Of a stretch of 64,000 nucleotides of DNA, positions 21,301 to 35,200 are shown piece after piece. The DNA is from Rodentolepis nana. Taxonomy: Eukaryota > Platyhelminthes > Cestoda > Cyclophyllidea > Hymenolepididae. The notes beneath the pieces were generated by a model that was not told the DNA's origin, searched no databases, and saw nothing but the letters and a program-made list of their open reading frames with translations. The stretch's first letter is position 1. The number at the start of each line of letters is the position of its first letter. The stretch lies in assembly GCA_900617975.1 (NCBI GenBank), contig UZAE01000003.1:1-64000 (forward strand), written 5' to 3'. The translations under genes and the position numbers were made by a program.

Positions 21301-24300
21301 ATAATTTAATTATACTGGAAAAATTTCATTATATTTAAAATCTACCCGTGAAATTTCATTTCTCCTATTTTTAATAAATTTAATCTAGGCTCTTTTTACG
21401 AAGCGTTCTTACAAAATACTTTTTTCAGTTGATATAATGCTCAAAATCAATAACATACTTTTGCTGGTGAAACTATAAGTATAAAAAACCGACTATAATT
21501 CCAATAAAATGTTGGATTATTATCAAATATTCACATAATGAACTTTCATTTATCTCGTTTGAATAAAGAGAGATGCTTGATTTTGAAGATGCCGTGATCT
21601 TTTCGGTCTTTTGTTTTATCTTCCATCTTTGAGTGCGATTTAAAATGGCCTGTTGTGAAAGGAAAAAATGATCAAAGAACGCGTTTTGGGTTTATCTGCG
21701 AAAATAAAGCTTTTTAAAACCGAGATCGGAAGCGCTTTCTCTGTTTGAGTCAACTTTATATGTTTAATTTTTTTCCTTTTGAAATATTAGATATAGGATG
21801 AAGATAAAATTCAGGTTACGAGCGTGTTAAATTTCGTCAATCTGGTTTTTTTGAGGATTCTCTTTGTTGATTAAAAGGTGGGTTCTTCAATCCCAAAGTA
21901 TTTCTGTTATTAACCAAATAAGTGTTCTTTATTCTCCAATTTTCAATTTATAGAAATATGTTTGCATGAATCTTGGCTTTCAATTCAATGTATCGTCTTA
22001 GTGCAACCATATTATTCATAACATCCTGTAATTACACGCAGTGGAAAATTAGAAATAGCATTGAATTCGTGTTTTGACGAAGAACCAAAAAATTTGAATT
22101 TAAATTACCATAATCATACGATTCTTCATGTTTGATTTATTTGATACACTACTATATTCTAAATGGTTAAGCATTCTTTGACAATTTTTCAAAGTAATCT
22201 ATATCACGAAATAAAATGGCTCACAAAATTGTAATTTAACAGTAGATAAAACTGAATTTATTTAAATATTTCGTTTATTCAACAATCTTTTTTTATCACG
22301 TTAAGTGTGTATAAACGAACTAAAACCCGTATAATTATGCCATTCAATGAGTAATATTGGGATTGGTGACTCATGCTGTTATATACAAGCGAACGAAATA
22401 AGGTGAAGTATAACCGAATTTGGTCTAAAGGGTAGATACTTAAATTCGAAACAAAATGCTAAAAATTTTGTGCTTCAGATAAAAGAACGAACATGTCATT
22501 TACTTTCATAAGTGTTATAATATTTTTAATATTATGAATTGTTTTAAAGACCTTCACCTGCAATTTCAATTTACGCAAATCCATGTAATGTGTATAAAGA
22601 TAGATTATTTCCTTTTTCACTCAAAATAAACCCTTTTTAAATTAATATTATTGACAATATTAAGATTTTAAAACTTTATTGGAGAACTTACCATTTGATA
22701 AAGCAGAAAGGGTTCGAATTCTCTTCCATTTAATTTCGTGATGGTGATAGTACATTGCAGATATAACAGGAGTTCACTTGAGGTCAACAAAATTAGCAAA
22801 CACGTACAATGTTTATTTTATTATTATAATATAAACTTCTACTACTAATGATAATAATAATAAAAGAAAAGTTTTCCTATATTTCGAGTTATACTTTTTG
22901 CTTACTAGAAACCGATAACGAATGCTTATTCTAATTTAATGAGGAGTGAAATTAAAGACGAGCTCATACAACCATATACCAATGGAAGATTGAAGTCGCT
23001 CCTAGAGTATCTAGGTTTCCTCTGCTATTCTTTTGACTAATTCTTCAATCTTTTCTGCGAAAACGCGATATTAGAAGAAAAGAGACCTTAAATTTGTTGA
23101 GATACTGGTTACATATCTTGTGAGCATATACACTTTTGTTTTTACAGGTAACTTTGAAAGTAGAGATTAGGGTGACGACAAATTGCTCGAACTGGAAAGG
23201 CATTGGAGATATGAATCTCATACTAAAGTGTCTTTAAGTTAATTAGGTTGGGAAGGTGGCTACCTAACGCTTCTTTTGGGGCGATGTAGTAGTTACTGCC
23301 TCTCGACTGAGCTGTCGCGTTGCTGTTGTTGCTATCTGGTTGACAAGTGAAATCGATTAAAAATATTCAAAAGAAAGCTTTAACTCTAAAAAATTGAAAC
23401 TAATTTTTTCTCCAAACACCTTTAGCGTTATTACTAGACAAAAAAATAGTAGTTAGTAAAAACTACAATGATCTCACTGGCAATAACTATCTTAATTGTC
23501 AAATGTATCTACTAAAATCGAACTTTTGGCGGCTAATTAACTAATATCGATTTGTTATTACTTGATGAATAAGCCAGATACCACATGAGCTTCTTTCTAA
23601 ATGGCAATAAAGTTCAGCTCCCAACACTAAATACTCTAATTTAAACAGTTTAACTTTAGTATTCAGCATTGCTAAATCTATCAATTCAATGAAAATTTAA
23701 CTTTGAATTTTTTAGCTTTAATTTTTTGATGGGCAGTGTTTTTGCTTAGATCTCAAGGGAGATGTCTAAAATCATATTCTCTTGACAGTATCTTCGTGAA
23801 CAATTTGCTCCTTCGATTAAGAAATGCTAATTAAATGTTTAAAAATATTTCTAAACAATTTTAATTAATGAATGCATATAACCTAGCATATATTTGAAAC
23901 AATAACCAACTCAATCAAAAAAGGAAACTGATGTTGTTTTCTTTAAATTTCACTAACATCATACTCTTCTGCTTCTATCTGGCAAAAAACGTAGATTTAC
24001 CTTTTTTGTAACATGAATTCATTAAAAAATTTCTAATTTTTGAAAAAACTAAAATATGTTTTAATAAGCCAAATAAAAATATGGAAAAATTTAATCGACA
24101 TCAACGAAGGAGTATAAGCAATTACCCTTCATTTACTCATTTACTTTTATTTGGATTTCATCAAGCACTCCAATCTTATCAGAAACAAATTTTTGCACTA
24201 TTTGTTAGAAAAATTTATGACCCCCCATCCTGTTTATGAACCGTCAACTCGTTAAAAGCTGGATTATTTGTGGTAGTACTTTTCTATAGATCGATAAACG

Positions 24301-27300
24301 ATAATTTTCAAATATTTTTTGAAATCTTAATCTTATAATACCATCAATATGGAGCTGTTACTTTAAGTCTGCAGTTACCTACTGGTTGGTTTAAGGTAAA
24401 AACAATTGAAAATTGAAAATTGTGTTTGGACATATTACTGTTAAACGAACAAAGATAGGAGCTCAATAGAGGCAAAAATTTATGGCATGTGTAAGTAACA
24501 ATTTTGCGCCTGTGGTACGAGACCAAAAAATAAAAATATGAGATCAATGTCTATTTGTGTACATTCATTAGTTTGCAAACGCAAATACACCGATTACCTC
24601 TGGTCAATTAAGTGATGATCTAACGAGAGTTTCTCGACTGAGTGGCTCTTGGTTACCTTTCTACTACTCAGCTGGATGATGTTTAACCCCATTTAACGGG
24701 CTTGGGAAGCTTTTTTATATAATATATGCGTGATTAATGTGCACTTACTCCAAGTCAAAGTTCACCCATATTCAATGATGTGGCTGAGGCTAGAGGGTAC
24801 CTTTCCACTATACAAATTACTTGCTGGCAACCGTTGCCTTTGTTTGAATGTTCCAGTGTAATTTCACTTTGATAGTTTACTGCTATAGAATAAGTACCAC
24901 TTCTCATCAATATACTCTCCATCATGGTTGACGGTACTAAATATTTCTTTTGAAATTTTCCATCTGAATGGCTCTAAGATATACTCCTTCTGCTAAATCA
25001 AGTGTACAAATTTTTAACGTAATAGATTGAAGGCATTTTTAAATTTTTATAAATATTCATAATTAAATATTGGTTCGTCTTTATTTTATAAAGATTAGTT
25101 ACTCAGACACTTCGGAGGAGACTTCTGATGAGGATGAACTGTTGCTCAGAGCTGAACTTCGTGAACAGGAACAGCGGGCGCTCTTTGATCTTGATCTAGC
25201 TGCGGTGAGTATTATTATCATTGGCATTATTACCACAGCATTAAATAGTTTTCTTTAGGATTTCTTCTAAAGCTTTGATCCAACCTTAATTTTTTTGCTA
25301 GTATATGTCCACATCCCCTCCCCCCACTTCTAGTATATTTTCTTTTGGTTAGTATTGGCTATATTATTAAGGGTATTAGCAAAATGGAATCATCACTTTG
25401 TTCATTCAAGTTTCTCGGATAACCACACATTCTACTATTATCAGTTAAGAGATGACGTATAGGTTGCCATTTTTTAGTTTTTTCCATTAAGTTTGCAAAC
25501 GGTTAAATGCCAGTTTATTTTTAAGTGTATAATGCTCGCTAGATTAATTTTCATAAATTTCTCTTAAACAATGTCAATTGGTTTCAATTCTGCAAAATTT
25601 CAACAGAACATGCTATTTAGTTTTTTCCATAATAAGCCAGAATTAGGGGGGTGAGTGGTGAACCAAGTAATGTCGAATAAAACCAATGCCATTATATGGA
25701 TAGCTATAGATAGTAAGAAGGTAGTAAAATGCATGGCAAGTGCTGTGTTTTAGTGGTAAATAGAGGGGAAAGAGAGATAAATAAATAGACATATGAGTAT
25801 CGATTTCGGCTTGGTAGCTGAGAAGTCGATGGCAACAAACGCATCAGCACGAGCCAAACTGGAGAAGATGGCTGTCGAGTAGTAACCAGTTATGGGTATT
25901 TATGTTAATTGATTTGTTGAATAGCGAAACATAAATTTGGATTATTATTACCTGGTGACGGGCCGGTTCTCCCATGTGCGGTAAAATAGATATAACTATG
26001 TTTATTGCCGATAAAGGCCTGTATTGCGTTGGAGCCTCAGCACAGCAATTGTCAAACGAGCGTCAGAGGGCCTAAAGACGATTTCGATTAAATTTGTATT
26101 AATTAATGCTTCTTTTCATGGGTGAATAGTACAAATCTTGTTAATTTATTAAAAATATAAATTAGGATGATGGACTAAAAGTGCATATTTTATAATATCA
26201 TAGTCTAATATAACTATGTCATAAACCTTTTGAAAGACGACACAATGATAATTGTAAAGTACAGGAGCAAAATGGGGATTGAAATGACTAATATCTCTTG
26301 AAATTTTCTTGCAACATCACAAAATATATTTTACTCACTTGTTTATCATTATGCGTTGTTTTATTCCAATTTATTATTATGCTTCTTTCGTAGTTTTATT
26401 TTTTACTAGGAGTATCTAATAAGCTGAGATAAGTTTATTGCATTAAATCGATTTTATTTATCAGATGATGAGATGACAGTCAAAAATCCCTGGGTTAACT
26501 ACATAATTCGAATTTTTCGACCTTTTTATTATACAAAAATGATATTTTCGTCGAATTCTGCCATAAATTGAAATTAAGCACACTATGACTTTTTATCAAC
26601 GCCTATTCCCACAGGGTTTCATTCATTATTCACACATTCAAAACTTATTTTGTTGAAAAATTGCTTAAATCCCCAAAAAACATTTTGTTGTCATTACCAT
26701 AGTAATATCAAAGACTTTACAACTTTTATTGTGACTAGCATGTATTAAAGGGTGTTGGTGCTAATAGGATTCAGAGAGCCCGGTCAAGTCAGTAGGTATT
26801 TTTGTCGCTATCGATTTTGGACTCGAATTGTACACTTTTCTAATTTCATGAACCCTCATTGGAAGTGCAGTGAATGCATGTCTGTGATGTGCAGTACTCT
26901 CATTGACCACTATTACTTAGTCAAGAAGAGTCGTCCTTGCCGTTTCAATTCACCTTTTTCTTCCAATGGCCGAGAAGGCAAGTGGTCAAAAGCGATATTC
27001 CGCAGTTTACAGCTTTAGCATAGAAAAGATGGGATTGATAAAAATCTTAAGTTAGCAATGCTCCGTAAGCAGTGCGCACTCAAGACGAATTTGATAATTA
27101 CTTACAATAATTCGAAATAACATATAATTCACTTAGTCAGCACCAAATCAACAAATATTTATTCTATTATAAATCATTCAATCAAGCTCTGTTTTTTATT
27201 TTATGTACGACAATGGCAAGTCTTGGGTTTTTGTTTAAAATATTTATTTATTTATATTAAATGGTGGGCGTTTTGGCAGTTGTCACTTTAGCCCTATGGT

Positions 27301-30300
27301 TGACTTCAGGCTTCACAGAGGGAAGGAATATCAAAGTGAAAAAAAGTCGAGAGGGGGGGGGGAGAACAGAAGAACGTTTCAAAGATGCAAAAGAGACAGA
27401 CGCAAATGTAGAAAAAAAGGTGAGGTGAGTACTATGGAAATGATCGAATATGACATGGAGTCAGGTCATGGTAGTCAGAAGTCAACTGCCGGTTAATGGA
27501 CCTTTTTGATGTATGAGTATACGTTGACTAGGGTGCACCACCTGGAGGTAGGTCTATCGCACACCCCTTGTTTAAAATATTAGATTACTGTCTTCCGAGC
27601 AGCTAATTAATTATAACTTCTTGATTCCCATCTGATAGTATTTCGGAATAACTTTTGTTTCTTAGCCGAGCATACAATAAACGTTGAACAGGAAAATGTT
27701 GGTTCCTGTTTTTAATCGTTAGCTTTGTTTCAAATTGCGGCGTTGTTAAACAGATGGGGAGATGTTGCCTCACAAACTCTAAACTTATGCTATTACGGAC
27801 GTTTGATCTTGTAGCACTAACATAATTACTAAAACGTCTGCTTTGCGTAATGCCAAAGAATCGCTCACAAATAACACAAAACCAAACAAATCAACTCAGA
27901 TTACCTTATTTAGCCATTTTCTACAACTGTTCATCTATATTCGATGATTGAACGTACAACCTTTAGCTTAAGATGGTCGGGTTATTAAAGGGGCTTTCCA
28001 CCAGAATTAATGCTACCTTATGCTCTTTTGATTTGAAATGAATTTGAGTTAATTTACACAGCGAATTCAATGATTTTTTACGAAAGATAACTTCCAAGGA
28101 CAGTGAAGAGCCGCATACTACCGTAGGAATGTCAAATAACCTATCTGACTGATTTTTGCTAATATTACTTATTTGCTGAATTACCACCCTTAGAAAGGAA
28201 AGGGAAGACTCGCTTCAGACAGCTTGTATTGTTGTAACGGCAGCATTTGACTACCAGAAAATCGACACTAACTCTGATTCAATAAATTAAAATAAATGCG
28301 ACACTTTGGTAAAATATTGAAAGAAAATATAAACATTTGTCTTTCATAACAGAATCAATTTTGCTTTATTTCAAGTTCCTCAGAGAAGATTTTAGTTGGT
28401 GAGTTTCTTTTGTAGACGGTCTAATATAGTGGGGTTGAATCAAAAAATGAATGGAAGGTACATTTCAATTCACTTCCGAATCTACATGGGCACTTATCGG
28501 CTAAAAGGACTTTACTAAACAAAAAATGTATTAACTTAACGCTTTTTATTTTGAAAATTCAATTATGTGGCATTCTGCTTCAGACTCACTCTCTTTTGAT
28601 ACATTGAGGTGAAACAGAATATCCTCAACCTCTAAGTGCAAGACCTCTACTTTGGCATTTCGTGTGAATATACGCATTTTTGACAATAGTATTAATAATA
28701 CTTTTGATCAAATGTAAAATTGGCTGAGACCTTGGTGTTCAATTCTATAACTGTTTATGGGTTCAAAGTTACTTTTTGCCTTTCCTCAGTTCGTTGATCT
28801 GTGCATGCCCATTATTCAAACTTTACGTCTTTATTGATTTTTCTTACTATCTAGCACCTGCTTATTGGTCTTAACTTAGTCATTTCTCTATAACCTAATC
28901 ACTGAGATGAAATTCTTCCCTGACAATGACCTGGTATCTCGAATGTGTGAAAGTGAGATATATGCCCTACTATTGGTCACATAAGCTTGTGCATTACCCA
29001 CCTGTTGGCTTTGCATTTGTCCTCCAACTCAAGCCTAACTAATCCACAAACAAACAGAAATCTTTGTGCAATTTCTTGTAAAGACGACAGACTAAATTCA
29101 CGTCGTGTTCGCATTTATTTCTACCAACGTCTCCCCCCCCCTCTTCGGTCTTCAAGAAAAAGATTTTATTTCTATTCTCCGTTGATTACTTCAAGGAAAA
29201 ATATCTACTTTGCATTAAGGTAATATTTCGCTAAGGCTTTCTTTTCTTTCTTTAGAATGCCCCAGTTGCATTTTGCGTACGAACATATGTGGATTTTGAC
29301 GGTCTTTTGAACGGAATCGATGCCCCGATACCAACAAGAGTGATCTCGTTTTCAGCAAAGGAGTTCATTCAGGTGAAACGTCGCTTCGACCAGAATTGGT
29401 GGATAGGTCGATTAGTGAGAGAGGATGCCCCAATTGGATTTATTCCAAGTCCGACTAAGTTGGAGACATTGAGGCATTCCATGCAGACCAATCTGTCCCA
29501 ACTTCTTCTCTCCGAGGCTTTGAATGTGGCTGCTTCTACTGGAAATACCACAGCTGGTGGGAAATCAGGCTCAATTTCCGGGACTGCCGGATCTGCCACG
29601 CACTCCTCTGGCAAAGGAGGGGGTAAGCATAATATGCTAAATACCTATCATTGACCGTTTCAGGAGTCAAAAGTTGACACGCTTTGAGTCAGTTTTTGTA
29701 ATAAAATGCAACAGCATGCATCGATCATCAAACTACTGAAATGTCAATGCAAGAATTTGCTAGCTCTCATGTTTGGTTATCTAGTCCCTCAAACTATGTT
29801 TAATTTTAATAATAAGCTTTTCCATCTGTTTCAAGGGTTGTAATGAGCAATATAGAAATATGACTTATATCAAATGGCGGGCGTTTTGATAGTTATCATT
29901 AGCCCTTTGGTTGACTTCATACAAAGGTGAAAAAAGTCGAGAGTGCTCCAAATATGTAAGAGACAGGCACAAAGGTGGAAAAAAGGTGGGGTGAGTACTG
30001 TGGAAATGATCGAATATGATATGGAGTCAGGTCATAGTAGTCAGAAGCCAGAAGTCAACTGCCGGTTAATAGACCTTTTTGCCGTATGAGTATACGTTGA
30101 CCAGGGTGCACCACGTGGAGGTAGGTCTATCGCACACCCCATGTAGAAATATAAATTCGCCAAGAATGGTGCCTAAAATCTTTTCCAGCCAATCTTTTGA
30201 GTTAACTGTTTACTTCGTCTGTGAGTTTCAAAATTAATCTTAATTCAGGCATTCTTTAATATAGTGTAAATTCTTATGACCCATGGCTATTACATAATAG

Positions 30301-32194
30301 GGACAGGTGCAAATGGAATTACTTGTGTGCATAGCATGAAGAAAACATAATTTGAATGATATGTAGGTCAGTGTGCAGAATTAATGCCTTCATATATTTA
30401 ATATAAACTCGAAATATAGACCCATTACTTATTTTTCCTTTCTTATCACAATCAATTGAAATCTTTAAGAAAGCATATCTTTTAAAAATCACTAGGTGCT
30501 GTGGACATATCTGGTAAATTATAAAATCAACGTTCTAGAAAATCGGGTTTTAGAATCGTTTTATTTTCTATAAATAAATTTCATTTCTAAATTTCATTCA
30601 CTTGAACTTATCAAAAAATTTGATTTTTTGAGTATGCTATTGCTCCAATTGTTCCATTGGCAAAACATAAGTGAGCACTGAGGCATAACAAAAACGAACA
30701 GACATTTTTAAAGTAATTTTCCAAACGCTGAACTGTCACAGGGTTTTTTAAATCATGCCTGATACTTGTTCTCCTTCTTGAACGATCGGAAATTGCATGA
30801 TAACATTCGATCAATGTTCTTCAATGTCCTACCTAGTTCTTTCGGTTACGGAGTAGTTTCTGCATGTTTGTCACTTTGTCGTAATCAGACAGCTTGAAAG
30901 TCTTAGGTTTGATTTCCAAACGCCTTTTCAGTCAGTGTGTTGCATGAAATGGCCGGGAAGGTAATTCTTCACGAAACTGACTTCATTTTGCAGGCTTTCG
31001 ACGATGTCAGTGGACTTTAGCCGTTGCTTCAACTTTTAAAGGAGCAGGTGGGAATATTTATTTTATTAGTAATTTTCAATTAATCTATTAAGGATATTTG
31101 ACAATTTTTTTACTAATCCTGGTATTTTACAGACCTGAAAGACAATGAAGCCATATAAAATTGTGTTTAAATAAATGCAAAAGGAAGCACAGAAGGGATA
31201 TTTTTTATTTTACTTCATTAATTAAATTCTGTTTGCAATTAATAGCGGTCAATTTTTTAAGTTATAAATTTTAAATTACTATTTATATTAAATTATTGCA
31301 AAATTGATGTAGTTTAGTTCGCAGTTTGAGAAATTTTGCAAAAAACGACCTTTTAATTTCCGATAAAAGTCAATGTCACTATTTTCCTAGTGAGTGACTT
31401 TACAAAGTAGATTCGACTACTAAGTCACATGATGAAAGCAATTGTTGAATTCCTTTCGAAAAGACTCCATTAGATCACTTTTAAAATTTTCAAGTCAGCT
31501 GCCAAACAAACGAAAGACAGAAGGTTCCTTAACAAATCTCATTATTTAAATAAATGAATTCACATGCTGATACAAACACTGTTCCACCACTTCACTTCTC
31601 ATTTTTGATACATGAGGATTTTGGTGTCGCAGAAACTGCAGTGTGAGCTACACACTCTGAATATAATCTTTGTTACGAAGGCTTGTAGGTGCTCAAGGAT
31701 TAATTTGTTGCCGAAATAATATCTGAATTTACCGAAAATGCTCAAATCCCTTTAGTTAAATCACTTCCTAAAGGCAAACAAGATCCAACCAAAAATTTTA
31801 AAAGCCAGTTGCTGCGTTGATAAGTCGTCAATCAACGAGAGGAAAAAGAAGTAGAGCAAAAGGGGAAATTGGGAACTGGAATTTAAGGGTAGGAAACGAG
31901 TACCAGTAGAGAGCAAGTGGGTTGATAAAAAGACCAAATTAACAAGAACAACCAATACAATCTAAAGCCACCCCATATTCAATATTACTTCCTTTCCAAC
32001 GGCCTGAATGCTTAAAATTTCATTTATCTGTGAAGTGCTATTCTTTTTGCAGTAATCGACTCAATCTACGAAATATGCCAATGATGATCATACTATAGGG
32101 CAAATTTCGCTATCGGTTGTAATTTAAAATGAATTGACAGTCGTTCTTGGGTAAAGGCGTTCACATAACACGTTTTGGGAAACTGACAAGTTAA

Positions 32195-32235
<41 letters not shown>

Positions 32236-35200
32236 GAATATCTGACCATCTGAATAAAAATACCTATGGTGAGGAGAGCAAGAGACAATTTGGTTAGCCT
32301 TTTCGCAAATAATGAGAGAGATGACCAAAGTTTATAAATGGAAACCAATTAGTGTCTGAATGGATATGATTACATACATATTTACGTATCAAATAACAGG
32401 GGTAGGTGTTGTTGAAGGTTACTGGTTAACCAGTTGGATGAAGCCGAAGGATGGTCTATTCTACCTAAATGGTTAGTGAATTTGGTTGTCTCATTCTAAT
32501 ATAGGTTTGGTGTTACAAAATGTCTTAGCTGTTGGTATTTGCTATTGTCTCTCAATTTTTAGAAGCCTTGACAGAAATTAATCAATGAATGAAATAGGAT
32601 AGTCAAACTACTGAAATCCTATTAACAGAGAGAAACCTACTACTTAGTCGGTTCCAATGGATTCGACAAGCTTTTTGGTCTGTAGATTAACTAGAGATTC
32701 AATTTATTCCCTTTTTATTAAAAATTAATGAATACTACTCCCTTATTTGCATTAAGCACTTCCAATTTGTATGAAATTGTACTCGTCGTAAACAGCAAGC
32801 ATTTTAAGGCTCTTTATGTCTCTAAATATTAATTTCTTTGAAGTCGATAACAGGGAAATAAAGCCTGTTAATTTTTGGTACTCTGACAAGATACGTGTAT
32901 TTTATTTTAGCTTGGCCAGCATCCTTAGTCAATGAAAGCGCACCTTCCGCAAACGAGTATGTTTAAACAATTTTTTGTGCCTAAATTTACCATTTAATTA
33001 ACTTTTCCATTATCCAAATTCCTTTCATTTTCTAGAAAGCACGTTTTCTTTGGAAATGGCATTTCTAAAACAAACGAACCTGCTATCCCAAGTAATCATA
33101 ATTCACTTTTATGAATGATATAAGTAATCTCACTCCCTCCCCCGTTTTCTTAGAGCACCCACTACTAGTCATTTTTCTTCACTTGTAGATCTTGGTGTCA
33201 CGTTACCTGACATGGAACCGGAGAAAACAGCGGTTCAAGCAGTTCCGACTCTGGCTTCTACTCTTCCAGCTACACCAAAGAAGAAGCCATTCTTTAGAAA
33301 GGTTCCGATCTGTCTTATTATCATTCAGAAGGCGTTTGCTTACACAATATTAATTCAAAATTGTAGCTCATAACTATCATAGTACTTGTGATTTCTCTTT
33401 CGACGATTATTTCGAATTTGCTAGCAGCAGAATTTCGTGGTAAAGTTGACGACATTTCACTACTCTTAGCCAATTTTGATTACAATGAGTTATCTGTTAT
33501 CAATAAATTATTAGAGAGACTGATTGTCTTTAAACGAGCAGTATTGATGATCTTTTTAATATGATCAAGTTTCAATGCTTCAAAAAATTACTTGATGTGT
33601 CTTTCTACAGTCATCTGTATGTGAGTGATGTCTAAGTCGGCCTCAAGTTGTCCTAATTATTTTCCGTTAGTAAAGTGACAATATCATTCCTTTAGTGTTC
33701 CTCTCTCCCCCCCCCCTCATTCTTACTAACTGGAGGGGGAGGAGGCCTTCTTGGTTAATAGTGTAGAAGTCGAAGGAGAGGTAATTATAATTACTTTAAA
33801 GTACTCTAGACAACCCGTTTATTAATGAGAAGGGCTATTTTTCAAGGTTCAATTTATTATTCACCTTGTAATATCTATTCATTTTAATCGAACGCTTACA
33901 CGTAGATATTATATTTTAGGGTTATACCGGTCCACCGTACGAGTTAGTTCCAAATGTACGTCCAGTTGTTGTCGTAGGGCCAGCACTTAAGGGCTATGAA
34001 GTGACAGATATGATGCAAAAGGCCCTTTTCGATTCTCTCAAGCGGTATTTTGAAGGCCGGTGAGTTTCCTCTTCCAATACGCTATTAACGCACTCCTTCC
34101 AATCACATAATTGAGGTATTTACTGTACTCTCTGCAGTCTCATCGTAACCCGGGCACAAACTGATGTCTCAGGGTGGAAGAGATTGAATGTTCTGTTGAA
34201 TATGGACAAGAAGGCCCTCACCGATAGAACCCGGGGTCGTCAAATGATCACAGCTCGTAAGAATGATCTACTTAATATTAGCCAGTAGGAAACGCTTTCC
34301 CAAATATATGTTTGGAGGTTTCTTCTCTCCCTCTCTTTTATAGTTGAAGTTCAACGTGAAGTAGAGAGAATATTTGATCTCGCGACCTCGATGCAGCTGT
34401 TGGTTTTGGATAATGAGACAATCAATCATCCACACCAGATAGCTAAATCATCATTAGCTCCAATCATGGTATACATTAAAATCTCCAGTATTCGTGTCCT
34501 TCAACGACTAATAAAAAATCGCGGCAAATCACAAAAGAAGCAACTCAATCATCAGGTTGCGGCAGCTGAAAAATTACTTCAGTGCGCTGAGGTGAAATTT
34601 TTACCCAAATTAATATGATCAACCATTATCCTTAAGTAATAACTCGGCTGATTTGTAACGCGACTTTTGCCTTTGCCTTGACTATATCTAGGAGAGTTTT
34701 GACGTGGTTTTGGAGCAGAATAATTTGGAAGGAGCTACGGAGGCGCTGGCTAACTATTTGGAATCTTATCTCAGGGCAATCCACTTTAGTGGAACCGGGG
34801 ATAAGCAGCTCTCACCTCCACCATCACATACTGCACCAAAGATTAATGAAAACAAAGCCCTTCCACCAATGATCCCCGGTAGGCCGGGTCTAAACATTGC
34901 TTTCGCTGTAAGTCTATCCTCGTTACTTTTGAAAGCTCCACTGTAATTTCTTGTTTCAGTTTATATGAACGAAGGAGAAATAGGTCGAACTCATCCAACT
35001 TAAAGTGTGTTTGCATAATTATTTAAGCCTGTAATTTCTTTAAATCAATGAATGTTGGTGAAATCGATTCTGCATTTTGATCTCCTATAAGTGCCTTCTT
35101 TTGCCCATCCGGATGCAGTCGTTTAAATTATTAATAATGTTGGTTCAAATTTCATTGTGCGACAAACAATATATCTTAGGACTGTTTTTTATATTTCGAA

